64,000 nucleotides of DNA from Nigrospora sphaerica. Its lineage: Eukaryota; Ascomycota; Sordariomycetes; Amphisphaeriales; Apiosporaceae. Location: assembly GCA_018287875.1 (NCBI GenBank), contig JAGVVL010000001.1:8370001-8434000 (forward strand), written 5' to 3'. The notes beneath the pieces are model-generated. The model saw only the letters and a list, made by a program, of their open reading frames with translations, was not told the origin of the DNA and did not search any database. Positions 33,751 through 44,686 of the stretch are shown in pieces. How positions within the stretch are numbered: position 1 is the first letter of the stretch; every line of letters begins with the position of its first letter. The translations under genes and the position numbers were made by a program.

Positions 33751-35410
33751 GGTGCGCTTTCCCCCCCTCTCTCTCTCTCTCTCTTGATTCGGTGGGGATG
33801 CGAGTGCCGTGGTGGACGGGCCGGGCCTTTTTGTTACGGCCTCCTGGGACGGGACGGAGGAAGAAGAAGGAAGCGAGGTCGAGAATAAATTTGGTTTATG
33901 AAGCTTGCTTCTTCTTTTTCTTCTCCTTCGTTCAGTCGCGAAGAGAGGCGGAAATCATAGACGCCCACTTGTTTTCTTTTCTTTTACTTTTCTTTTTCTT
34001 CTCGACCGTCTTTGGGCCCCCACAGTTCATGTGCTGCTGCACCTGGTGAGTGAATGGCTTTTGTCTTGGAGGATGGATTTTGGGGTGGCGGAATGGGGAG
34101 GGGCAGATCTTTACGATGCGTCTGTTGCATCCAGCCCACCCTAAAGCCGTGCCCCACCCGCGCTATACATAATCCAAATACGCCTCTCCCGTTGCCTTGC
34201 TGCTACTGCCGTGTAACATCGCGGCATCCCGTTTCCTTGGGATTTTTCCCGCGGCTCGCTTGGATTTTTGCTTTTTTTTTTTTTTACCCGCCGGGCCCGT
34301 CGGCGATGTCCGGAGGAGACGCCCCGGGAAAGTACTCCGGTCGGTGTACTTGGGCGTGCCGACGGGCCCCTCGGCCTCGCCCGCCTTTCCCTCGAAGGGA
34401 ACGATATTGGGAGGTCCGGCGCAGGCATGGGCCGATTCCCGTCCGCCGGCGGCGGTTTGGGTAGCAAGAACTGACGAAGCGCCCCAAAGAGGCCGCACGC
34501 GAAATAGCCGTGTTCCCGGGTCCGCCGACTCCCCGCTCTCCGTCAATTCCCGTGGGTGCGGCGTGAACGACTTGCACGTAAACCCCCCACGGCCCTATTT
34601 CGTGACCTCGTCTTCACGTATCCCGCGCATCGACATCGAACCTGAGGTGGGGAGAAAGGGGAGGCCCTGCCACGGTAGGCGGCGCCCATGGCCATGCTGG
34701 GAAAACAACCTGTCGGCGTCCCGGGAATTCCATCTGGCTCTGCACCATATATATCCCCTTGGCCTCCCATGGGATGTGTTCTGGTCAAGTTCGGCCCTCG
34801 AACATGATTTCACGAATGCCTTTCAGGAGATAGCTAGGTGGGTAAGCTGCACGTACTTATTTGCTGGCTTGAACTGCACACATCCTACCACCTATGACGC
34901 GGATTACGACACGTTGCTCCGCCTTCACGCCAGTCTCGTCAGTGCGGTATGGACAAGTCATACGAGCGTGTTAAATGCGGCCAAGCGGCCCTGAGCTCGC
35001 CGGCTCTCTCTCTAACGACGCCCCGAGCTGGTATGCGTCGGCCGTCGTTCGGTTAAAACCAGGATAGGCCCGATCTTCCAAGGGGAAAATTCAAGGGCCC
35101 CCAAACCGCCGTCCAACCAACCGTGAGCCTTTCAGCGGCTCGCCAAACGCCAATATAACGCCATGCTCTTTCTCTCTCCCCCCCCTCTCCCCCTCTCTTG
35201 TTTCCTCACGTGGGAGAATAGCTGCGTCTGCCACATAACGACCACCTGTCCCGCTTCCCTAGGTGCAAGGCAGGCCCGGCCGGTGCTGTTCTCTTGGTCG
35301 CGTGCCATGTCGCCGCGGTGGCGCCGTAATCCGTGCCGGTCGAAAACCCCGCAAGCTGCGCCTGGCCCGCAAGCACCCATCTCTATGGAACACAGCCCGC
35401 TCTGGCACAT
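33751..35410. other. Intergenic region between Lto1 start and sirtuin 3' end
   Basis: Contains the Lto1 promoter and the sirtuin 3' UTR. It has a CT dinucleotide run (33767-33784), T-rich stretches (33905-34015) and a T run (34269-34286). One 265-codon frame (34197-34994 plus) has no recognisable family and is not called. Confidence 0.55.
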
Positions 35411-37574
35411 TTACTCAATAAGAGCGGCCATGCCTCGGGGTTTCGAGGGGGGGCTGATGGTTTGCGAATGCGAAGAACCCGGACGCTCCGGCTCGGTCGG
35501 GGTGGTGGGTGGGGAGTTGTGGGCGATGCTCTCTTGCTGTAACTGCGAGTTGACTTGGGCCTGGTCCTTCCTCGACTCGGACATATAAGTTTCTCGTCGC
35601 TGGCGCGTGGCCGTAGGCCGGAGGCTGAAGTCCGTCCGGGTCTCGGCGGGCAGCGCATGATTCTTGGGCGGCGCCTTGCTCTTGGGCAGATCTGCGTCTG
35701 CAGGTGCCTGGGCTGGCTTGGCCGGCTTCTGGGCAGGGACGGCCTTGGTGGCCTTGAAAGTACTCTTGACCGTTGCCGAGGGCGGCTTCGGCTCTGCCTT
35801 CCTTTTGCTCGCGCGAGGCTTGCGCTGGGTTGGCAGCTTGACGCGCGGGGCGGCCGCCGGGGCATCGTCCGACTGGGCGGTTTTGCCGGCAAAGGCGAGT
35901 TGGCTCTGCTTCGTCTTCTGTGACGGTCGGGTGGGCAAGGCCGTCCGCATCTTGGGACTAGCGGTAGGCGTAGGAATGCCCTGCGCCTTGTGGACGGACT
36001 TGGGCTTGGCGTCGACGGGCGTGGAACCGCGCGAGGCGTCCTTGACCGAAGCGCTGGTCGACGCTGACAGGGTGGGCGAGGGGATCCTAACCTCGAGGTC
36101 GTGGCCGAAGAAGTGATGTGTTTTGTTTCCCTTGGACTTCGCAAACGCCTGCTCGTCGACCTTGACGTCGTCACCCAACTCGGGGCTTTCGTCCCAATGC
36201 GGCAGCCCGACCAGTTTGGCGACATCGTCACACTTGCCGCGGACGACAATGTCCCAGCAATCCCGGAGCTCGACGCCGCTGGGCTCGGGGTCCAGGTTGA
36301 TCCAAGCCGCCACGCCGTCGCGGCGGCTGCGCGTCACGCCGCACATGTCCTTGACGAGCTTGCGCACGCCGGGAATCTTCAGGGTGGTGCCGACGACCAA
36401 GACGGCATCGGGGCGGCTGCGCATGTCGGCCTTGACCACGTTGAAAATAGCATCCGTATCGGGGTTGTACTCGTTATATAGAACCATGCGGGGGCGCAGT
36501 TTACCGATGCCATGGCTGCGCTTGCCGGCATGCGATGTGCGTACGTTGTCCGTAACGACGCAGCTTTGGCATGGCGGCGGTTCCGGGCCCTCGAACAGGG
36601 AGCCGTCAAAGGGGTACGTCTCTCCGCACTTGGTGCACTGCATGGTGTCGAGGCCGCCGTGCAGCTGGACCGTCTTGGGCCAGGGCCCCTTGAGGTTCAA
36701 GGGCACCTTGGTGGCGAGCGGCTTCATGGCCGTGTCGATGCAATCAACATTCTGCGAGTAGAGACGCAGCAGACGACCCTCCTCGGCGAGGGAGGCGATC
36801 AGGTGATGGAAAGGCGTGGGCGACGCGTTCTTGGTCTGGTGGGCGAGCTGGCGCACCATGTCGTGGAAGTTGGACGTGGCTTCGTCATGTTTGTAGACCG
36901 AGGCATCGAAGAGCTGCTGGCCCGAGGCCTTGAGACCATGTTGGCTCTTGACGGTTTTAAAGAGGCCGTGGGAAGAGCGGAAGTCGGGAACTGCAGTAGG
37001 AAAAAAAGTGGGTTAGCGTTGAGGGCCCTGGATGGACGGCTACGAAGCTTGGGCAGGTAAACACGCAAGCGCACACAGGCCGCGTATGGCCAGGCCGGTA
37101 GACACGACAGAAACACAAGCCAAGGGGGAGGGGGCAGCAATACGTACTTCCCGCCGAGACAGATATGCCGGCACCGGCAATGATGACAATCTTCTTCTTC
37201 TTCCGCAGGACCGAGACCAGCTGGTTGAGGAGGGCCTGGTCCTTCTCGCTGTCGGCGCACCCAGGCCGCAAGTTCAGGTACTCGGTAGTCCGGGGCTTGG
37301 GCTCAACCCTCCGTCGCTTGGGCGGCGGCGCGCCATCGGGGTGGGCGCAGATGGTATCGCCCTCGGCTTCCGGCTCGGACGAGTGCTTCATTGGAGAGGT
37401 GCGGCCCGACGGAGCGCTGGATGAGGGCGACAGGTAGCGAGTAGGCAGGCCGTCGGAACGCGTCGCGTTCGTGGGCGAGAGAGAAGGCGACTTGGACAGC
37501 TCTGACAGCGGGGATGAGGGCGGCTCGGAAGATGGAGGCTCGGAGAGGTCAGACGACAGCGACGACGAATCCAT
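35411..37574 (-). CDS. NAD-dependent histone deacetylase, sirtuin of the Hst3/Hst4 type
   Basis: NAD-dependent lysine deacetylase; yeast Hst3/Hst4 remove acetyl from histone H3 Lys56, and filamentous-fungal relatives affect secondary metabolism. Exons are 37574-37148 and 36990-35411, giving 668 residues. The 157-nt intron (36991-37147; donor GTACGT, GCTAAC branch, acceptor CAG) splits the NAD-binding motif, and splicing restores GAGISVSAGIPDFRSS exactly. Also visible are SQNVDCID, the catalytic-His context VQLHGGLD, the zinc pairs CTKC and CQSC, GKLRPRMVLYNE, VVGTTLKIPG and INLDPEP. About 140 Ser/Pro-rich residues precede the domain. A long, Lys/Arg/Pro-rich tail of about 250 residues follows, with basic clusters such as KPRASKRKAEPKPP. 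Divergent from Med16. Confidence 0.93.
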
Positions 37575-40408
37575 TGCGCGAGGGCAGGGCAAGAGGCGGA
37601 TTAATTGGGTGCTCCTGGGCCGAAGAAACAGCAGGAAGAGCGACCTGGGACGAGGGGAGGTGCAGCGCCGTGCAGCTGCAAATAGGACCGGGCGCCGCAA
37701 GCGAAGAGACGCAGAGAAGAGACAAAAGTGAGTGAAGGGAGAGCCGTTTGTTGGGTGGGTTTTGGGGGGCGTCCCGGCGACAGATACAATGAACCGACTC
37801 GCGGCTGCTACTACGGACGGCGTGGTTTAAAAGACGAGGTTAAAACCAGAGAACTAAGAATGCGCTGGCGTCTTTAGGCCGAGGAGAAGGAGGGCGAAGG
37901 CCGGGGGGGTACGGGAGTTCGGGCGGACAAAAGGCAGACAGAAGACGTAGACACATCAAATGTGCAACACCAAGGTCATGACTGCCCGGTCGGTGGCTTG
38001 GGGGGTGAGTCGCCCAGCTGTCGGCATGGGCGTGTGCGTCGTGTCGTGTCAGCACGTGTGGTGTTGCCGGCCACGTTAAAACGGAGGGGAGGCAGGGGGA
38101 GGAATAGAAGGGGAGAGGGACAGTGACGGGAAGCGAGAGGAGGAGAAGGAGATGCCGTCGCGCGCGTGTGTGTGTGTGCGGCGGCGCAGAAAGGGATACC
38201 GGAGGAATGGAGCCGGTGGACTGCGGCTCTTTTTGCTGTGCAGCAGCTTGGGGATGCTACATATGCTATGCGCCTCTACGGAGTACGTCGTAAGTACCCG
38301 ACCCGTCCCCGTCCTTACATATGTACCACCGAGTGTCCACCTCGGCCTGTCTGTATTTTCAGGATGGACACCATGGGACAAGGAGGGCACACACAGAGAG
38401 AGAGAGAGAGAGAGACAGAGAGAGGAAGGGAAAGAGAGAGAGAAAAGAGAGAGGGCCACAGTCAGACTTACCCACCCCGTGCCGTCCCGGTTCTGGCACC
38501 GATGAGGTGTGGGTGGAAATCTCACCGGCCACGCTTTGAAAACAAAAAAAGAGCGGACGGAGGCAGACATATTTGTGGTGCGACGGAGAGTTCTGTCTAC
38601 TGCTGCTCAACTGGTCCCTCGTCGTTCGTTCCGCATTTGCGTGACTTCAGCTTTTGGCTGGGTTTCGGCGAATGCCATGCAAAGCTCCCGAGATGAGATA
38701 ATAGTCGGAGTACCGACCGCCCTGGTCCGAGTTACAGAATTACCTCGCTGCCGCCCTATGCTTGTTATTGCCCCCCATAGGGGGCGGGATATGGGACATC
38801 CCCGGCTCGACGCCAGCCTGGCCAAGCACCGAAAGACTAGCCTGTTCAGACAGGCCTCTTGTTTCTTTCGACGATACTGCAAAATCAAACCCTCAAAGCA
38901 CAGGCAACTATGCGCCTGATGCCACCCATATTCTCGTGAAAACTGGAACCTTAACTTGGGACGGAGCCACAGAAATAGATATCCCGCGCAGTCTCGAGCT
39001 CCCGTCCAACTCAAGGAACACTCATTCTGCCCCAACTAAGTTCGTGGCTGTAGGTACGTCTTGGCTACTTAAGAGGTAACGGTTATACATGGCCCCAATC
39101 AAGCAGGTTGACTCGGCTTGGTGAACGATAGACTGCCCGTGCCAGATGCCCAAGACATGCCACCGCCTACAACCAGCAACGATATAAGGCCTGAAGAGAT
39201 TTCCCACTAGAATCGAAGCCGTGCTCCTACTTGTGCACAAGGCTTGTTACGTACACACGGTAGCGCGAAGTTTGTCGCCTTGGATCAATTTTCGGCAACC
39301 ACGCTGTCTAAGAGCCCGTCGCAGGGAAGCGGGCAGCTCTGGATAACGGGCAATCGGCATACGCGCGGCCTGCTGTTGTGCTTTTGCGCCTACCACCAAG
39401 ATCAAAACACGGCATGAGGAGGCGAGTATTCGTCTGGTGTTGGATATGGGCGTACCGGTTGTCAGCGGGCAAAATAAGCGGAACCGCTCCACAAATTTGC
39501 CGTATACCAGCTATTCGGCCACAAATCAGTTTCTTCGAATCCAGCGGGTGGGGACGGATGGGCCTCGTTGCTTGGGAAACTGGGAGAGGAAAAAAGCGGA
39601 GGGGGGGTGGATGGGTACAGCAACACGCTCGTCACGCTGTCAGGGCTGTCGGACAGTTTGGCCTGTCAGCTGCGACGGGCCCTGATGACATCGCGTCCCA
39701 TCCATGTTCCCCTGCCCCCGGCTCGGTTCGGTTTTGGCCCCCCCTGACGCAGCGTGGCAGCCTCCCCTACCTAACACAGAGGTAGTTAGCAACCTAGCGC
39801 CACTAGTAGTTGTAGCCTCCCTCCCCCCCCCCGAGGGGCGCGGCCTGCCGACGGGTCAGTTCGAGTCCTGGGGTGATTCGTTTTCTCGGTGCTCCTCGGT
39901 GGCTCGGGCAATGTCAGTGTGGCTGCTCCCTTGGCTGTGCTTGTGCTACATATGTTGGGGCGTACACCATACCAATGCTCGCGACCAAACAGCAGGTACG
40001 TATCTGCCCGAACAGCGCCATTGGTGCACGGTTACTCGCATAAGCGGAACCTGTAGATCGGAACTGGTGTCGCATTCCCATCCGTCCATTTCTAATGTCA
40101 GATGTACATGTCTTATGTATCGATCAGTAAGACAGAATCGCTCCGCCTTCTTCCCCAAGTAACCATTCTCGGCCTCACCGTCGCTTACAGCGTCTGCCTC
40201 ATCCGTCCAAGGCCAGTGTCGGTGCAAGACACCCGACTCTTACCGCTTACACTGCGAATTGGCCAGGCCATCCTACCATCCCAGCATCGCTCACCCGCAA
40301 CAGTCGTAGCCAACCAGGGCCGGCCGAGCCAAGCCAGCTCTTTGTATGGATGCGCTCCGCCACGTGCTGCTGGCCATCTAGGGAAGGCTGACGGACCCCC
40401 ACGAGCCC
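37575..40408. promoter_or_regulatory. Divergent intergenic region between sirtuin (minus) and Med16 (plus)
   Basis: About 2.8 kb that must include both promoters. It holds a long GA microsatellite (38389-38454) and an 11-mer CTACGGAGTAC (38276-38286) that recurs at 51841-51851. C runs and TACCTA-type motifs lie around 39760-39840. No gene was recognised. Confidence 0.5.
38389..38454. repeat. (GA)n microsatellite, interrupted
   Basis: About 65 nt of AG repeats with a few CAG, AAGG and AAAG interruptions, starting after ACACAC. Purine-rich on the plus strand. Lies between the sirtuin and Med16. Confidence 0.9.
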
Positions 40409-43400
40409 ATGCCATCCGCCCAGATGCCTTTGATTCTCGACAATCCCATGGGCGGTGCGGCCATGCAGGTCGACCTGGGCGACGTGGACGACCTGTTCGG
40501 CGACGCGGTGCCCATGACCCTGCCGGCGCGTCCGCCGAGTGCGCGCTTCCACGAGCGCCTGGATGAGCTGCGCGGCCGCGGCAGCTGTAGGGGCATTGCC
40601 TGGTCCAAGGCCGGCACCATCGCCTCTGTCGCGCCCGATGGCCAGTCCCTGGAGCTTAGGTACATCCGCGCCCACCCGAAAGACGCCTCGTGGGGCCTGA
40701 GCCGGCCGACGCCGTGTGCGCCGTGGCAGAGCCTGCCCGGCGGTCCCATCGTGCATCTCTCGTGGGCGCCGACGCAGTCGTCGGAGCTGGCCGTCGTCGA
40801 CGCCGTCGGCAGGGTGCTCATCCTGACCTTCAACACGAACCTGAACCGCCCCGCCACCTACCGTCGCTGGGACGGTGACCCCATCGACGACCTGCACGCC
40901 GTCGTCGGCACCTACTGGCTGAACACCATCCCCTCGCACCGCGGCCACGTGCGTTGACCAAAATCGCCGCCCCCTCCCTGTCCTCGGCTAATGCGCATAC
41001 AGCAGGGCAACCCATTGCATGCCCCTATTGTCAAAGAGGGCAGCAACTATCAGATCGAGACCACCTTGATCTTCAACCAGGGGCCCTTTCACCCCAACCA
41101 GAACCGCTCGGCTTTCTTCTGTGTGACCACCAACGGCCTGTTGAAGATGTTCTGGACCCAAAACAACGGAAAAGTCGAGGAAACCCCCCACGAGCTGGAG
41201 AGCGTGACCTCGGCCGACGAGCTCGTGACCCATGCCGCCATTTGCTCCGACCCCCGTTGTAAGCCTTTCCCCGGCCCCCTTACCCCGGCCAGCCCCTGGA
41301 TTGACTGACCCTCGCCCCCAGGGAAGTGTATGTTCGTGGCCCTGGCCACGTCCTCCAAACAGCTGCAGGTTGTACAGCTGTCGCTGAACTGGGGACTGCC
41401 GCCCCCCGAGAGCATAAAGGGGGTCCCGCCGGGAAATATCCCGCTGAACCCGACCCTGAAGGATAGGCATGTAGCAATCTCGAGCTGGCTCCCCGGCGGA
41501 AACAGTGACTCGCATCTCGACTCGGCCATGACGGAGCTCTCGCATATTGAGATGCTCCCCACGTACTTGGACCAGCCCTCCAAAAATACATTTCCCCCCA
41601 TCATACTGACTGTTCGGTGTCATGTACCCCCGGCCGCCGGCCCCTATGGCCAGCAGGCCCCCCAGGAGGTCCAGAGCATCATTGATCGGTGGGAAGTCGT
41701 CTTTGACCAGGCCCAGTCTCTCCACCCAACCTTCGAGCAGCTGGGCTCTAGGAGAAACAGCACGGGCTCCACACCACCGGTACGAGACCCGAATTCGATG
41801 CCAGAATAGGGCAGTGCTGACAGCCCCCTCCCCCCCCCCCAGAATGCCCCGAGGTTGAAGCGTCTCGATCCCATCATTGTCAACAAGGTCATCATGAACG
41901 TAGACGTCATCCGCATGGGCACCGTTATCGCCTTTACTCACAGCGACGGCACCGTCGAATATCGCGACCGCATGACCATGAACGTGACTTGGAACTCAGT
42001 CAACCTAGAACGCATCCACTCAGTTCACGAGGCTGGTTTTACCCAGGGCGGAGAACCTTCATGTGAGTCTCGTGTGTCTCCTTCCGGAAGAGGGCGGCCG
42101 GACGCTCACCCCTGTCACAGGTCTACAGTCGGCCATTTCGCCGACACAGTTTTCCATCGTTCAGATGTGCGACGACGGCAAGGTCAAATGGCACCCCGTC
42201 GCCTACACGCTCGCGGATCTCACGGCCCTGAGTGAGGGGCAGTACTCGGCCGTCGTGGCTGCGCTGACCATGTCCACCGCCCAGGCGACGGCGTCCCAGA
42301 GCAGCATAGACGACATTCTGGCCGTGGCACGCCAATTCACCCACAAAGAGAGTACGTGACGATCCGTCGGCGAGATTTCTCACGGACCCCTTCCCAGCTA
42401 ACAGGCCCGGCAGAGTTTCCCGAGCAATGGGTGACGGAGATGGTGCGGGCCATGAGGATCACGGTCGACTATTCCGAGGAGGCTCCCCACGACGGCCTGG
42501 TCCGCAACACGCCACTTCAGAACTGCTTCAGCATTCTAAACCATCTCTGCTGGAACGGAGAGTACCAGCCACGCAACTTTCGCGGCAAGATGGCCATGTT
42601 CTACCTGCACTTGCGAAACATTGTGATCCTCATTACCATCGCTAGCAATGGAAACATCCAGATGAAGGACAAGACGTCGCCCCTGGACGAACCAGGTATG
42701 ACCCCGTTCCGTCTCACGTTAGGGACATGTCCCACACGGCTTGCGGCCGTCTCATCTAACGCGCACTGCAGAGGTCGTGGATGCCTTGTCGGGCTGCTGC
42801 AAATGGTCTATTGACTTGCTTTGCTGGCTGGCCGACTCTCTGTTCAACCTCGCCGACGACCCCAAGTTCCTCAAATTCCTGAGCAGCCCGCAGGAGTTCC
42901 AGCACATGACGCCGTACCTGCTGAGCAACAACGAGGTGGCCCTGCACATGGTGCTGTCGTCGCCGTTCCGCGGCCTACTGTCGGCCGTGTGCCGCCGCAT
43001 CATCCACCTGCAGACGGTGTCGCTGCGCGCCCTCACGTACTATGAGTCGCGCAACGCGAGCGGCGCGAGCGACCCCAACGCGCCCCCGGGCACCAAGGGC
43101 AACGCGCCGCCCATCGCCCTGCATCATGCCTACCAGAAGATGCACCGTCTCACCCACACGTCCCTTATCAACCTGCACGAGTTCGACAAGCTCCTCGGCG
43201 GGCTCGGCTCCGACGTCCGCGCCCGCTACAGCGAGAGCTTCGCCAGCCTGGCCAAGCGCGCGGCGGCCGCGGCCGCCGCCGCCGCGGCCAACCATGGCAA
43301 CAACCCCAAGGCGGGCGGCGGCGGCGGCCCCGGCCACGCCGGCGAGGAGGCCGTCAAGCGCGCCCAGGCGCATTGCGAGCTCACTATGCTGCTGGGCGGC

Positions 43401-43817
43401 AGCCCGGCCCCGCCCTTCTACCCCGTCGTCGACAAGTTCTTCAAGACGGACCTGCGCGACTTCCGCGCCCACACCGACCCGGCCGGCCTCTTCTTCGCCG
43501 ACCACGCCCTCCTTGAGCTCGAGACGGACCCCCACGCCCTGGCCCTACGCCGCCGCCGCGGCCTCAAGGTCGACCTCTTCAAGCGCGTCGAGATCGCCCG
43601 TACCCCCAAGGCGACGACGACGGCCTCGGCCCCCGCCGCCCCCGCCGCCCCCGCCGCCACCGACATCGTACCCTGGCGTCGCTGCGTCCGCTGCGCCAGC
43701 GTTATGGAGGACGTCGCCACTAACAAGCCCGGCATCACCATGGTTCTGAGTCAGCAGAGGAACTGCTCGTGCGGCGCCCGGTTCGGGCTGCTGAACAAGG
43801 ACGAGGTGGTCGGGTAG
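40409..43817 (+). CDS. MED16: Mediator subunit 16 (Med16/Sin4)
   Basis: Tail-module subunit of Mediator that relays activators to RNA polymerase II. The seven exons are 40409-40948, 41003-41258, 41322-41779, 41843-42062, 42121-42351, 42414-42695 and 42772-43817, giving 1010 residues. All introns are GT-AG and phase-consistent. The start is the first ATG after an in-frame TAG at 40379; a second ATG (40424) gives MPLILDNPM. The N-terminal half is a WD40-like propeller (GIAWSKAGTIASVAPDG, VHLSWAPTQSSELAVVDAVGRVLILTF). The C-terminus has the typical WRRCVRCASVMED ... QRNCSCGARFGLL. Exon 7 has a ten-alanine tract (about 43258-43290). Intron 5 has two in-frame acceptors 9 nt apart (after 42404 and 42413). 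I prefer the second, because the CTAAC branch is too close to the first. Confidence 0.92.
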
Positions 43818-44686
43818 GGGAGACGGGGAGCCGAGGGTCGGCCTACGGGCCCCGCCTCTCGGGAAGCGCATCCGCGGGGCCCGGGCGCATGTAACGAGGA
43901 GAAGCCGCAGGGACTAGGAATTTACGAGCGTTGGTTCGTTTGGCTGTCAGTCATAGAAGCAGGACGGGAGACACTGAGGCCCGGAATCAAGGGGCACACT
44001 GGGGGGAATAGTTACCTAGGGCATATCCCAAGGCTCCCAAGATGAAGATTACGTTGTACTTATTGCCTCTCTTAGAGGCTTTATTTGTGGCTTGATAGCA
44101 ACATGTATCTACCTATCTACACGACCCATCGCTAAGGGCGGATTCCGTCCGCCGGGATACAGTGCTGTGCCGCCTCCTTCATTCGCCTTAAGTCCCGAGC
44201 CAGACCAACCGTCCCATACAAATGCGGTTCCTCCACCCGCTCACACCGTGTATTCGGTTGCCCCCCTTTGCGACCGGCTGAATCAGTCGCCGGGCACACA
44301 TGGCTAGGCAAAAGGCAATAGGAAGTCGGCGGCAGGGATTAGGATATATGTGTGAAGCTGATGCCGGGGTGGCCGAAGTCCGCCGGTACATGCGTCAATG
44401 CAAACAACTCTTCACTTCCCCCTCAGTACTTTCTACCCCCCGTCGTCGCCAGCAGGGATCAGGCCACGGCTACAAGGCAAAAGCCCCGCTCTTCAGCCGC
44501 TGAACCAAAACGCCGAGTCTCCTATAACATGGATACTTTTGCTGTGGGTATGTCGTGTCGCAAGTCGAGATTTTGTGTGAAAAGACTAAATCGATGCTGA
44601 ACCAGAAACGCCTTCTCGATGATGTATACTTGGGTGCCGTAGTGCCGGGTGGTGAGGTTGTCTTGTCCGCGCTGTGGCCGGCGCGG
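43818..44686. other. Convergent intergenic region between Med16 and Chd1
   Basis: About 870 nt with both 3' UTRs. Nothing else was recognised. Confidence 0.6.

Noticed and set aside
34197..34994. 265-codon open frame on the plus strand between Lto1 and sirtuin
   Set aside because: Begins in a T-rich tract that mimics a hydrophobic leader; no domain, no similar neighbour, and no splice or family support. Could only be revived by transcript evidence.
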